Shown here: piece after piece, positions 1 through 9,600 of the stretch | Position numbering within the stretch: position 1 is the stretch's first letter | How the letters are laid out: each line of letters opens with the position of its first letter | NCBI RefSeq assembly: GCF_003071345.1 | Contig: NZ_QCYK01000001.1 | Span: forward strand, 1,984,001 to 2,048,000 | Source of the DNA: Chitinophaga parva | GTDB lineage: Bacteria; Bacteroidota; Bacteroidia; Chitinophagales; Chitinophagaceae | Length of the DNA stretch: 64,000 bases | Direction: 5' to 3' | Position numbers and translations under genes: made by a program | The notes under the pieces: generated by a model | What the model was told of the DNA's origin: nothing | The model's database searches: none | What the model saw: the letters and a program-made list of their open reading frames with translations, nothing else

Positions 1-201
1 TTTGTCGAACCATTTTAATTGCCCCTGGTTGGAATGGCAGTCGTAGCAGGCCCTTACCAGGATCTCTTTTACAGCAGGCGGTGCCTGGATCTCGCCGGTA
101 ACGGGGGCGGCTTCCGTTTCGGGATGGAAGAATTGCAGGATGCCCAGGCCAATGAGTAGTATCAAAGCTACCATGGGCCAGCGTTTGCGTGGTGTGGTCA
201 T
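1..201 (-). CDS. Haem-binding domain protein, 3' part missing
   Basis: The frame opens at the ATG at 201 and runs off the left edge, giving 67 visible residues. A basic N-terminus is followed by one hydrophobic segment (about residues 8-25), probably a signal anchor, then a Pro/Ala-rich linker. A C-x-x-C-H haem-attachment motif follows, with Cys52, Cys55 and His56. This layout matches the small haem-binding domain proteins common in Bacteroidota, which sit in the periplasm or on the inner membrane and are thought to carry c-type haem. It points away from the neighbouring uvrA-like gene, leaving about 130 bp for two divergent promoters. No clear consensus promoter was found there. The C-terminal half is outside the window, so any fusion partner is unknown. 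Confidence 0.75.
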   Translation of the reverse strand, partial: MTTPRKRWPMVALILLIGLGILQFFHPETEAAPVTGEIQAPPAVKEILVRACYDCHSNQGQLKWFDK

Positions 202-333
202 TGTTTCCTTTTTGATGACACCGTGAATGTACGAAGCGGCGCCGGGGCTGCCGGCATATTTTACGGCGAAGTGGACAAATAAGGTTACGAAACGGCAACA
301 ATAGCCGGGCACGCTCTTTGTGCGCCCAGGACC

Positions 334-2868
334 ATGGCTGATACAACAAACGCTTTTTCCGGCTTCGTGCGCGTGCGTGGCGCCCGGGAACATAACCTGA
401 AACAGGTAGACGTAGACATTCCCCGTGATGCCCTGGTAGTATTTACCGGTGTATCTGGCAGCGGCAAATCCTCGCTTGCATTCGGTACTTTGTATGCAGA
501 GGCCCAGCGGCGCTACCTGGAATCGGTATCGCCTTACGCCCGCCGCTTATTCCACCAGATGGCTGTGCCGGAAGTGGATGAGATAGACGGCCTGCCACCT
601 GCCGTGGCGCTCCAGCAGCAAAGGGGCGCGCCCACTACCCGCTCCAGCGTAGGCAGTGTTACCACCCTGAGTAACCTGCTGCGCATGCTTTACTCCCGCG
701 CCGGTGACTATCCGAAAGGGGCGCCCATTATTTATGCGGAAGGTTTTTCGCCCAATACGCCGGAAGGCGCCTGCCCCCACTGCCATGGCCTGGGCCGCGT
801 GTATGAGGTAACAGAAAAAAGCATGGTGCCGGACCATACGCTGACCATCCGCGAGCGTGCCGTAGCTGCCTGGCCTACCGCCTGGCAGGGACAGAACCTG
901 CGCGATATCTTGGTGACCATGGGCATTGACGTGGATATTCCCTGGAAAGACCTGCCTAAGAAAACACGGGACTGGATCCTTTTCACAGAAGAAACACCCA
1001 CCGTGCCGGTATATGCGGGCCTTACACCGGAAGAAACCCGCAAAGCCCTGAAACGCAAAGCCGAGCCCAGTTACATGGGTACCTTCAGCGGGGCCAAGCG
1101 CTACGTGATGCACACCTTTGCCAACACCCAGAGTGCGCTGATGAAAAAGCGGGTGTCCCAGTTCATGATCAGCGCTGCCTGCCCCGTGTGCGACGGGAAG
1201 CGCCTGAAGCAGGAGGCATTGCAGGTGAAATTTGCGGGGCTGGATATTACCGAACTATCCCGCATGCCCCTGGAAAAAATGCAGGACCTGCTGCAAAGCG
1301 TATTGCAGGGTATCAGCCCTTCGGGCAAGGCGGCTAAGGCCAGGGACAATGTCCTGCATCCTGAAAAAGCACTGGTGGTGCAGCGCATCGTGGAAGACCT
1401 GCAGGGCCGCCTGCAGGTGCTGCTGGACCTGGGGCTGGGTTATCTCTCACTGGAGCGCAGCACACCCACGCTTTCACCGGGTGAATTGCAGCGCCTGCGC
1501 CTGGCCACGCAGGTGCGTTCTAACTTATTTGGGGTCGTGTATGTACTGGACGAGCCTTCCGCAGGCCTGCATCCCGCGGACACGGAAGCATTGCTGCGCG
1601 CCCTGGATAAATTGAAAGCTTCCGGCAATTCTTTGTTCGTGGTGGAACATGAACTGGACGTGGTGCGGCATGCAGACTGGATTGTGGATGTGGGCCCTGC
1701 CGCAGGCGCGGAAGGCGGGCGGGTACTGTACAGCGGCCCTCCCGCGGGACTGGCCACCGTGGCGGATTCGCAGACGAGGGGCTTCCTGTTTGCCACCGGC
1801 GCTTTCCAAACACCGCCGCCCCGCCAGCCCAATGGCTGGTTAAAGCTGAAAGGCATTACCCGCAATAACCTGCACCAGCTGGATGTGGATTTTCCGCTGG
1901 GCGTCATGACCAGCGTAACGGGCATTTCCGGCTCTGGCAAATCCAGCCTGGTGAGCCAGGTGCTGGTAGAACTGGTAAGCGCTTCCCTGGGCCTTCAAAC
2001 CAGTGACGAAGCAGCCACGGCCTCGCTGGATGAACCCGCCCCCTTGACCCTGGGTGGCCAGATCGTTGCTGGCATGGACCGTATCAAACGCCTGGTACAG
2101 GTAGACCAGCAACCCATTGGCCGCACGCCCCGTTCTAACCTGGCCACTTACACCGGTCTTTTTGATCATGTGCGGAAACGCTTTGCCGCCACCAAAATGG
2201 CCAAAGCCCGCCACTACGATGCCGGCCGCTTTTCTTTCAACGTGGCCAAAGGCCGCTGCGAAACCTGCGAAGGGGAAGGCTTTGTGATGGTGGAACTGCT
2301 CTTCCTGCCCAGCGTGTACGCGCCTTGCCCCACCTGCCATGGTGCGCGCTACAACGCCAAAACACTGGAAGTAACTTATCACGATAAAAACATTGCCGAC
2401 GTGCTGGGCATGACAGTCGATGAAGCGTATGATTTCTTTGCAGACGAGCCTCCGGTGCACCGCGCCCTGCATATACTGCGGGAAGTAGGGCTGGGCTACC
2501 TGCGCCTGGGCCAGCCTGCCACCGAGCTTTCCGGCGGGGAAGCACAACGCATTAAACTGGCCACGGAATTGCAGCGCGCGGGCCACGGGAACACGTTGTA
2601 TATCCTGGACGAGCCCACCACGGGCCTGCATCCAGCAGATGTGGAGCGCCTGGTAGTACAGCTGGAAGGACTGGTAAATAATGGCAACACCGTGATCGTG
2701 GTAGAACATGACATGCGGGTGATAGCCGCCAGTGACTGGGTGATAGACGTAGGGCCAGGTGCAGGAGAGAAGGGCGGAAAGATAGTAGTGGCGGGCACTC
2801 CGGCAGAAGTGAGCAACCAGCCGCTTAGCAGGACGGCGAAGTATTTGGCGAAGTTCCTTAAAGGATAA
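334..2868 (+). CDS. UvrA-like ABC ATPase, class II (UvrA2-type), lacks UvrB-binding insert
   Basis: This is an 844-residue tandem ABC ATPase of the UvrA family, shorter than the roughly 940 residues of housekeeping UvrA. The first Walker A is at residues 39-47 and the second near 529. Signature plus Walker B pairs are near 380/406 (Asp406-Glu407) and 732/759 (Asp759-Glu760). A zinc module begins at Cys147-x-x-Cys150, and a second lies in the C-terminal half around the GRCETCEG-like segment. In canonical UvrA about 100 residues that bind UvrB separate the first Walker region from the first zinc module. Here the chain passes almost directly from one to the other. That architecture is the UvrA2/DrrC class, linked to tolerance of DNA-binding drugs rather than to normal excision repair with UvrB. 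The substrate is unknown. It stands alone and ends at a shared terminator. Confidence 0.88.
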   Translation: MADTTNAFSGFVRVRGAREHNLKQVDVDIPRDALVVFTGVSGSGKSSLAFGTLYAEAQRRYLESVSPYARRLFHQMAVPEVDEIDGLPPAVALQQQRGAPTTRSSVGSVTTLSNLLRMLYSRAGDYPKGAPIIYAEGFSPNTPEGACPHCHGLGRVYEVTEKSMVPDHTLTIRERAVAAWPTAWQGQNLRDILVTMGIDVDIPWKDLPKKTRDWILFTEETPTVPVYAGLTPEETRKALKRKAEPSYMGTFSGAKRYVMHTFANTQSALMKKRVSQFMISAACPVCDGKRLKQEALQVKFAGLDITELSRMPLEKMQDLLQSVLQGISPSGKAAKARDNVLHPEKALVVQRIVEDLQGRLQVLLDLGLGYLSLERSTPTLSPGELQRLRLATQVRSNLFGVVYVLDEPSAGLHPADTEALLRALDKLKASGNSLFVVEHELDVVRHADWIVDVGPAAGAEGGRVLYSGPPAGLATVADSQTRGFLFATGAFQTPPPRQPNGWLKLKGITRNNLHQLDVDFPLGVMTSVTGISGSGKSSLVSQVLVELVSASLGLQTSDEAATASLDEPAPLTLGGQIVAGMDRIKRLVQVDQQPIGRTPRSNLATYTGLFDHVRKRFAATKMAKARHYDAGRFSFNVAKGRCETCEGEGFVMVELLFLPSVYAPCPTCHGARYNAKTLEVTYHDKNIADVLGMTVDEAYDFFADEPPVHRALHILREVGLGYLRLGQPATELSGGEAQRIKLATELQRAGHGNTLYILDEPTTGLHPADVERLVVQLEGLVNNGNTVIVVEHDMRVIAASDWVIDVGPGAGEKGGKIVVAGTPAEVSNQPLSRTAKYLAKFLKG

Positions 2869-2880
2869 CAATTTCCGGAA

Positions 2881-2920
2881 AGCAAAAGGGAAGATCATTG
2901 TAGTGATCCTCCCTTTTGCT
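2881..2920. terminator. Bidirectional hairpin terminator
   Basis: A 17-bp nearly perfect inverted repeat (AGCAAAAGGGAAGATCA against TGATCCTCCCTTTTGCT) lies between two convergent genes. It is flanked by T-rich sequence on the plus side. It probably ends both the uvrA-like and the YHS-lipoprotein transcripts. Confidence 0.85.
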
Positions 2921-2944
2921 TTTATAAGACAGATGTGTAAGCTG

Positions 2945-3244
2945 CTATTTATATACCACTACAAAACTATCCGGCTTCGCTGCAAAGGCGTCCTTACATT
3001 CCTGGGAGCAAAAGCCTAATACCTTTCCTTTATAATGCAGTGTGTCTTCAATGCCCGCGGTAACCGGCATGCCACAGGAAGGATCTTTTTTATTATCTAC
3101 CAGCGCGGCTTCAAATTTAGGAGCGGCCACAGTGGCTTTCATGGCAGTATCCGCTGCCGGTGCGTTAGTGCCGGCAGGCTTGGTGGTTTGATTACAGGCG
3201 GCTGCCAGGAGCAGGAGTGACAGTAAACCGGTGAATGCTTTCAT
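2945..3244 (-). CDS. YHS-domain lipoprotein
   Basis: A 99-residue protein with a lipoprotein signal peptide: a hydrophobic stretch to residue 16 and Cys17 as the lipid-modified residue. A short Ala/Thr-rich linker leads into a YHS domain (about residues 53-95). The visible metal-binding pattern is Asp-Pro-Ser-Cys57-Gly-Met, a Tyr-Lys-Gly-Lys turn, and Phe-Cys79-Ser-x-x-Cys83. YHS domains bind metals, typically copper, and resemble the TRASH module of metal-handling proteins. This one would sit on the periplasmic face of a membrane. A -7-like element (TATCTTTG, minus strand, 3264-3271) lies just upstream without a well-placed -33 box. It appears to be a single-gene unit. Confidence 0.8.
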   Translation of the reverse strand: MKAFTGLLSLLLLAAACNQTTKPAGTNAPAADTAMKATVAAPKFEAALVDNKKDPSCGMPVTAGIEDTLHYKGKVLGFCSQECKDAFAAKPDSFVVVYK

Positions 3245-3385
3245 GCAATTGTATTTATAGATGCAAAGATAGTAAATAGAAAAGAAACTTTATGCGTTTA
3301 CAAAGTATATGTACCATGAAATTGGCTGTGGTGGCCTGTTTCAGGGCTGCCGGAAAAATTGGTTCATCAATCCGTGAAATTGGGA

Positions 3386-3416
3386 TTGATGGACTGGTAC
3401 AGCGGGCGTAGTTTTG
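3386..3416 (+). promoter_or_regulatory. Bacteroidota-type promoter for the barrel gene at 3480
   Basis: A TTG -33 element at 3386-3388 is followed after 20 nt by TAGTTTTG at 3409-3416, a full match to the TAnnTTTG -7 consensus. Transcription would start near 3423, giving a leader of about 57 nt. This also argues against the in-frame start at 3414, which lies inside the -7 box. Confidence 0.7.
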
Positions 3417-3479
3417 CCAAGTCAATTCGATCATATAGCAGCTGCGAATGTAATTAAGCACATCAAAAAAGGAAACAAA

Positions 3480-4061
3480 ATGAAAAACAGATTCAAACAA
3501 GGACTCGCCGGACTGGCACTTTTACTTTTCGCTTCTCTGACTACAAATGCACAATCAAACGATAAAACCGGTGGTGAAAAACCCAAGTGGATCTACAGCG
3601 CCGGTGTAGAAGGCGGCGTGACCGTAGGTAGCTTCAACGACTTTTATGGAGGCTCCGTAGGTGGCTCCCTGGAAGCTGACCTGGCCATCGTAAAACGTAC
3701 CCTGTACGTAACCCTGAACGCTGGTTATACCGACGTTTTTGGTAAGAACAACCTGCAGGACCTCTCTTTTATCCCGGTAAAAGCTGGTCTGCGTTACTAC
3801 CCGTTCTCCCACATCGATAAGCTCTACATCCAGGGCCAGGCAGGTGTAAACATCCTGGCAAACAAGAGCGATGCAGGGGCAGACAAATCTGCTGTATTCC
3901 TCTATACACCGCAGATCGGTTACCTGTTCCCGCTGGGTAAAAATCATAACTACCTGGACGTAGCGGTGAAATGGGACGGCTCCTCCAAGATCTATGACGG
4001 AGGCGACTCTTTCAACAGCATTGGCCTGCACGTAGCCTACGCTTTTGGCTCTAAGAAATAA
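3480..4061 (+). CDS. Small outer-membrane beta-barrel protein
   Basis: A 193-residue protein starting at the ATG at 3480, preceded by AAGGAAACAAA. An upstream in-frame start at 3414 overlaps the promoter and was rejected. A Sec signal peptide ends around residues 23-25 (TTNAQ). The mature part has alternating hydrophobic/polar strands rich in Gly, Tyr and Asp turns, and it ends in strand-like sequence (HVAYAFG) typical of the last barrel strand. It resembles the OmpW/opacity-type 8-strand barrels (the porin-family, outer-membrane-beta-barrel domain). Its specific role is unknown. It has its own promoter and a terminator shared with the facing AraC gene. Confidence 0.75.
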   Translation: MKNRFKQGLAGLALLLFASLTTNAQSNDKTGGEKPKWIYSAGVEGGVTVGSFNDFYGGSVGGSLEADLAIVKRTLYVTLNAGYTDVFGKNNLQDLSFIPVKAGLRYYPFSHIDKLYIQGQAGVNILANKSDAGADKSAVFLYTPQIGYLFPLGKNHNYLDVAVKWDGSSKIYDGGDSFNSIGLHVAYAFGSKK

Positions 4062-4086
4062 CAGGCTATAATTAGTTTGCTATATG

Positions 4087-4122
4087 AAAAGAGGCTATTC
4101 CCAAACGGAAATAGCCTCTTTT
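4087..4122. terminator. Bidirectional hairpin terminator
   Basis: A perfect 13-bp inverted repeat (AAAAGAGGCTATT and AATAGCCTCTTTT) with a 10-nt loop lies between convergent genes. It has A-tract and T-tract on either side, so it can end transcription in both directions. Confidence 0.85.
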
Positions 4123-4147
4123 GAATTTGTATAAATGGGTGTAAAAA

Positions 4148-5035
4148 TTACGAAGCGAGGTTGAGCCGGAACACAGACGGGTTAAAGCCCGTGATGTTCT
4201 TGAAGAAGCGGCTGAAGTGGGAGGCCGTATCAAAATTTAAACGGTCTGAGATCTCTTTTACGCTGAGGGCAGAAGTACTGAGCAGGTGGCGCGCGTCCTG
4301 GTGCAGGCGCTGGTGAATGTAGTACAGCGCATTTTTCCCGGTTTCATGTTTGATCACTTCACTCAGGTGCTTGGCCGTTACAAACAGCAGGTCTGCATAT
4401 TCCTGCACGGTGCGTTTGGTGAGGTAATGGGTGTCCACCAGTTTCAGGAACTCCGTGTACAGCTGGTGCTGGCGCGAGGTGGGATGAGCGCTGCTCTCCG
4501 GGCAGCGGGTAATGGCCCGGTGCATTTCGTAAAACAGTTCCATGAGCAGCAGGCGGCTCATTTGCAGGTGAAAACGGTCTGCCTGTTTTTGCTCCCGGTA
4601 CATTTTGCGGTACAGCCGCAGGATGTTCTCAAACTGGGCGGGTTGCAGCTGCTGGATGGGTGGGCAGCCGGGATGCTGGTCCAGCAGGGTCTCCAGCTCC
4701 TGGTCACGGAAAAAGCTATCTGCCAGGAAACTAGGGCGGAACACGATGCTGAGTAACTGCAGGTCCTTGGAGCTTTGCTCAAAGTAGTGTGTATGCTGGG
4801 GCGCAATGATAAAGAGGGAATGCGGTTTTACATCCAGCCGGAAAGAGCCTACCATCTTGGTGGCACTGCCCCCCAGGCAAAGTACAATGGCGTAATAATC
4901 ATTTTTGAGGGGAACGCCCGGCTGCGGCCCTTCCTGCCAGGTGAGCACAAAGTGATCGGCGGCAAGTTCGGGTAATGACGGATGCGGTGTGAGACCGGAA
5001 GCCATTTCCGGCAGGTCTGTTGTGTAATTGCTCAT
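4148..5035 (-). CDS. AraC-family transcriptional regulator
   Basis: A 295-residue regulator. Residues about 20-120 form an AraC-type cupin sensor, with strand-rich sequence and His/Gln-rich turns such as APQHTHYFEQ. The last 100 residues form the two helix-turn-helix units of AraC/XylS proteins. The first contains TVQEYADLLFVTAKHLSEVIK. The second contains VKEISDRLNFDTASHFSRFFK followed by the family's closing G-x-x-P-x-x-R pattern (GFNPSVFR). It lies upstream of, and on the same strand as, no obvious target. The RND efflux operon ends about 480 bp away, so a local link to that pump is possible but unproven. A TACTTTTG -7-like box (minus strand) is at 5072-5079 without a clear -33. Confidence 0.88.
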   Translation of the reverse strand: MSNYTTDLPEMASGLTPHPSLPELAADHFVLTWQEGPQPGVPLKNDYYAIVLCLGGSATKMVGSFRLDVKPHSLFIIAPQHTHYFEQSSKDLQLLSIVFRPSFLADSFFRDQELETLLDQHPGCPPIQQLQPAQFENILRLYRKMYREQKQADRFHLQMSRLLLMELFYEMHRAITRCPESSAHPTSRQHQLYTEFLKLVDTHYLTKRTVQEYADLLFVTAKHLSEVIKHETGKNALYYIHQRLHQDARHLLSTSALSVKEISDRLNFDTASHFSRFFKNITGFNPSVFRLNLAS

Positions 5036-5511
5036 CAGTTAATTCCTTATTCGTTCTATTGATTCTCAGCGCAAAAGTACGACACCCGGGCCATTTTGCG
5101 TACATACTAAACGTAGTATAAAACCATTTCATAGATGAATCATTGATTTACTTGCTAAAACGTAAAATGCGGGCCCCGGATTACGGGTACACATTAACCT
5201 TTAACGGAATGTTAAATAGCTGCCGCTTAACATTTAATTAAGTTTTCACTGCGTAATGTTATATAGCCAAAAAGGCAATGTACAGTTGGCCTTTCGTCCT
5301 GTTTGTTGATGTCCTTTTACTCCCCGGAAAAGAGTCAATTGTTTTACAGGAGATACACATTACGTATACGCGTAACTGTTAGTGCGAAAAGAAATTAAAA
5401 AGGGTGTACACCGCTAAAGTGTACACCCTTCGTGTTTCAGGATGGGTCATTAATCATTCACTGTTATTCCCGCATGCCTGTCCCTCCTGGTTAACGATCC
5501 TTTCTTCATCC
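5036..5511. other. Non-coding spacer
   Basis: This stretch separates the AraC gene start from the end of the efflux operon. It holds a possible -7 box for the AraC gene (5072-5079) and the efflux-operon terminator (5401-5430). I see no convincing gene. Open frames here have no recognisable start context. Confidence 0.5.
5401..5430 (-). terminator. Terminator of the RND efflux operon
   Basis: An inverted repeat, AGGGTGTACAC / GTGTACACCCT, has a 7-nt loop. Read leftward it is followed by TTTTTAATTTC, a good U-tract. It lies about 80 nt beyond the adaptor gene's stop. Confidence 0.8.
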
Positions 5512-6594
5512 TTAATCAATTATCGCCCCGTCACTGATCTCGTCATTGGCATTGGCTATCACCCGGGCCCCGGGCTGAATGGCGCCATACACCTCGATCT
5601 TGCCATCATGGGTGTTGCCGGTGCTTACATCTGTTTTGATGGCTTTATGGTCCGCCACCTGCAGCACGTATTTGCGGTCGGTGCCGGTTACCACGGCGGT
5701 TTTGGGAACAATGCAGCCTGGCACTTTGCGCTGGCTGGTCACCAGTACGTCTGCATACATGCCGGCGGCCAGTTCATGTTTCGGATTGGCAACGTCCACT
5801 TCTATACGTTCCGCGCGGTATTGGAGGTTCACGTTGTCAGACTTGCGGCTGATCTGGCCTTTGAAGGTAAGGCCGGGAAATGCACTGAGACGGAAGCGCA
5901 GCGTATCGCCCACAGAGAGGGTGCCCGCCACGGCTTCCGGTACGTCCACCTGCAGGCGCAGGCGGTCCAGTGATTTAAGTTCCAGCATGGGCTTGTCCTT
6001 GCTTACATCGCTCACCAGGGCGCCGGGGTGCACGTTGCGCTGGGTGATCACCCCATCAAAAGGAGCGGTTACACGTAGGTAGCTGTGCAGGGTTTCCTGC
6101 AGTTGCCAGTTGGCATAGGCAGCATTGGCCAGGGCGCTGTCTGCCATGGTCTTAGAGCGGGTGGCTGCCAGGTCCAGGGGCGACACCGCACCATCTGTTT
6201 CCGCTGCTTCCCGCATGCGGGCATAGCGTTCACGGGAGAGGAGGAAGTCGGCCTTGGCGGTGGCGTATTTCTCTTTGGCCTGGGCGCTGCCCTGTTCCAG
6301 TTCCGGGGCTTCCAGTGTCATGAGCAGGGTGCCTTTTTTTACATTGGCCCCGATGTCTACCAGTACTTGCTGGACATAGCCGTTCACCTTGGGAAAAATA
6401 CTTACTTCTTCATAAGCGGCCAGTTGCCCGGGCAGCGTCATTTGCTGGGAAAGGCTGCCGGCGGTGGCTTCCACCACATCGTAGGCGGGGCCTTTTTTTA
6501 CCGGCGCTTCCGCTTTGGTGGCCACCTGCTCGTGGTGCACGCCACAGGCAGTGAAGCAGATGCAGGCCAGGGAAATAAAATAAAGGGTACGCAT
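5512..6594 (-). CDS. RND efflux periplasmic adaptor (membrane fusion protein)
   Basis: A 360-residue lipoprotein of the HlyD/AcrA adaptor family. The signal peptide ends in a lipobox with Cys17 (FTAC). A biotinyl-lipoyl-like half motif follows (about residues 50-95, with YEEVSIFPKVNGYVQQ and the DIGANVKKGTLL turn). A helical hairpin covers about 100-155, and the second lipoyl half contains the TAPFDGVITQRNV motif (about 170-190). The beta-barrel and membrane-proximal domains follow. It should bridge the inner-membrane pump encoded just upstream and the TolC channel. It is the last gene of the operon, 38 nt after the pump gene. The drug or metal exported is not evident. Confidence 0.92.
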   Translation of the reverse strand: MRTLYFISLACICFTACGVHHEQVATKAEAPVKKGPAYDVVEATAGSLSQQMTLPGQLAAYEEVSIFPKVNGYVQQVLVDIGANVKKGTLLMTLEAPELEQGSAQAKEKYATAKADFLLSRERYARMREAAETDGAVSPLDLAATRSKTMADSALANAAYANWQLQETLHSYLRVTAPFDGVITQRNVHPGALVSDVSKDKPMLELKSLDRLRLQVDVPEAVAGTLSVGDTLRFRLSAFPGLTFKGQISRKSDNVNLQYRAERIEVDVANPKHELAAGMYADVLVTSQRKVPGCIVPKTAVVTGTDRKYVLQVADHKAIKTDVSTGNTHDGKIEVYGAIQPGARVIANANDEISDGAIID

Positions 6595-6632
6595 ATCTTT
6601 AATTTGTTTGAGTTCGATAGATCAATTTTGTG

Positions 6633-9600
6633 TTAGTGCTGCGGTGCGTTGTCATCCGGCATCAGTGATACCGTGTCAAAAGACTTCTTTTGTTGCACCC
6701 AGCCATACACCAGCGGCACAATGAGCAGGGCGGCCAGGGTGGAGGCAATAAGGCCTCCTATCACCGCGCGGCCCAGTGGGGCAGACATATCGCCGGATTC
6801 GCCCAGGCCGGAGGCCATGGGGATCATACCGGCTATCATGGCCAGGCTGGTCATGAGAATGGGGCGCAGCCGGATGCCCGCGCTCACAATGGCCGCCCGG
6901 AAAGGGTCCCGGTATTCCGTTCTTAATTTTTCCGCATTGGTGACGATCAGGATGGCATTGGCCACAGATACGCCGGTGCTCATGATGATACCCATGTACG
7001 ATTGCAGGTTCAGCGTGGCGCCGGTGGCCAGCAGGGCCAGTAGCGCGCCCAGGATCACCGCGGGCACCGTGGACAGCACGGTGATGGCCAGGCCAAAGCT
7101 CTGGTAGTTGGCCGCCATGAGCAGCAGGATCACCACGATGGCCGCCAGCAGGCCGTTTTGCAGGGAGTCCATGGTTTCCGTAAGCAGGGATGACATCCCT
7201 TTCACCTCCGTGACCAGGCCGGGAGGCGGCGTACCCGCTTCCTGCACCGCTTTTTCCACGGCGGCGGTAGCACTGCCCAGGTCCTTGCCGGATATATTTG
7301 CGCTGATGGTCACAAAGCGGCGGGGGCCACTGCGATCGTACTCACCGGGTAAGGTGTCTACCTGCAGTGTGGCCACGTCAGAGAGGATGGGGCGGGGCTG
7401 TCCTTTGATGAGGGGCACCGCGTTCAGCTGCTCCGTGGAGTTCATGATGTACTCCGGCACCTGCACCTGTGTTTGATAGGTGTAGGCCGACTTTTCATCC
7501 AGCCACAGGTTTTTGGCGGTATAGCGGCTGGAGGAGGTAACAGCAGTCACGCTCTTGGCTGCCTGGTCTGGCGCCACGCCCATCATGGCCAGTTTCTGGC
7601 GGTCAAAATTGATGTTCACCACCGGCACATTGAGGGGCTGTGCTATCTGTACATCGCGGAGGAAGGGCACGGCCTGCATGTGTTGTAACACCTTGGCCGC
7701 AAAGGATTTGATGTCTGCCATGCTTTTACCGGCCACCCTTACTTCAATGGGGGTGGAGGCGCCCTGCGCCATGATCTTTTCCGTAAGCTCAATAGGCTCA
7801 AAGGAGATCTTCAGCTGCGGATAGTGCGCTGCAATGGCCTTGCGCAGCTGTTCTTTCAGCGTTTCCGTCTTTATCTTATAGTCTTCGTCCAGGTTGATCT
7901 GCAGCACGGCTTCCTGGGTACCGCTGTTGAAAATATACAGGTTACTGGTGCCAAAGTTAGACGGCACCAGGCCCACGTAAGCGGAGGAAATGGCCACATG
8001 GTGCTGCACCGTGGAGTCTATCAATGCCAGTACGCCTTTGGTAGCCTGCTCAGTTACCTCCAGGCGGGTGCCATCCGGTTCGCGCAGGCGCAGTTGCAGC
8101 TGGCCGTTATTGGTCTTGGGCAGCAGGTCTTTACCAATGCCCCAGAAGGCCACGCCGGCTGCACCCAGCACCAGTATTATATAAGTGAGCACCCACAATT
8201 TTCGTTTAGGCATCCACGTGGTCAGCTTGCGGATCAGCCAGCTTTTGATCTTTTGAAAGAAGCCGTTGCTATCGGGATGTTGCTGTTCTTTATTGGTATG
8301 GTCATTTACTTCTTTCACTTCTTCTGCGTCCAGGGCCAGGCCGGCGTGGGCATGCTGCTGGAACATTTCCGCTTTCAACAGCCAGTTGGCCAGGATGGGC
8401 ACCAGCGTTTGCGCGGCCACGAAGGAAATGATCATGGCAAAGGCAATGGACAATGACAGCGGCAGGAACATAGCCCTGGGCACACCGGTCATGATAAAGG
8501 CCGGTGCAAACACCGCCAGTATACATAACAGGATGAGCAGCAGCGGGAAGGAAATTTCCTTGCACGCGTCGTAAATGGCCAGGCGTTTTTCCTTACCCAT
8601 TTCCAGGTGCTGGTGAATGTTCTCAATGGTCACCGTAGCCTGGTCTACCAGGATGCCGATGGCCAGCGCCAGGCCACTCAGGGTCATCATATTGATGGTT
8701 TGCCCGGCCAGTTTCAGGAACAGCAGGGTGCTGACGATGGCTACGGGGATGGTGACCACCACCGTAACAGAGCTGCGCCAGTCGCGCAGGAAGAGCAGTA
8801 CCATGAGACCTGTGAGCAGGGCGCCCAGTATGCCTTCCGTCATGAGACTTTTGGCGGAGTTGATCACGAATACAGACTGGTCAAATTCGTAGCTGATATC
8901 CACATCATCCGGCAGGAGGCTTTTCATTTCAGGGATGCGCTTGCGCAAGGTCTGCACCACATCCCAGGTGCTGGCATCCGCCGTTTTTACCACGGGAATA
9001 TACACGGAACGCTTGCCATTTACCAGTGCGTAATCCACGGTGATATCCGCACCGTCACTCACGGTGGCCACATCATGTACAAACACCGCGGTGGCACCGT
9101 TGGATTTCACCGGTATGTCTTCAAAATGCTGCACTTTTTCTTCCAGTGAGTTCATGCTTGTTACGTACATGGTGCTATCCACGCGCAGGTTGCCGGAAGG
9201 GGTGATGGCGTTGTTCTGGGTAATGGCCTGCACCACTTCATCGGCGGAGAGGTTATAGCTGCGCAGTTTTTCAGGATCTACGTTGATCAGCACCGTGCGC
9301 GCGTTGGAGCCAAAAGGCGGCGGTGCAGACATGCCCGGTACGGTGGCAAAGAGCGGGCGCACGCGGGTGAGGGCCAGGTCAAAGATCTCTTTGAGCGGGC
9401 GTGTTTTACTGCTGAATACCAGCTCACCCACCGGCAGCGAAGAAGCGTCAAAACGCACTACCGTGGGGGGCAGGGAGCCCGGCGGGAAAAAGGCCATGGT
9501 ACGGTTCACCTGCAATGCCACCTGGGCAGAGGCTTCCGCCATGTCGGTATTCTCATAAAACGTAAGCTTGATGAGGGACAGGCCCTGGATACTTTTGCTC

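Noticed and set aside
3414..3479. Upstream start for the small barrel protein
   Set aside because: It lies within the -7 box of a consensus promoter, and the extension hides a clean signal peptide at 3480.
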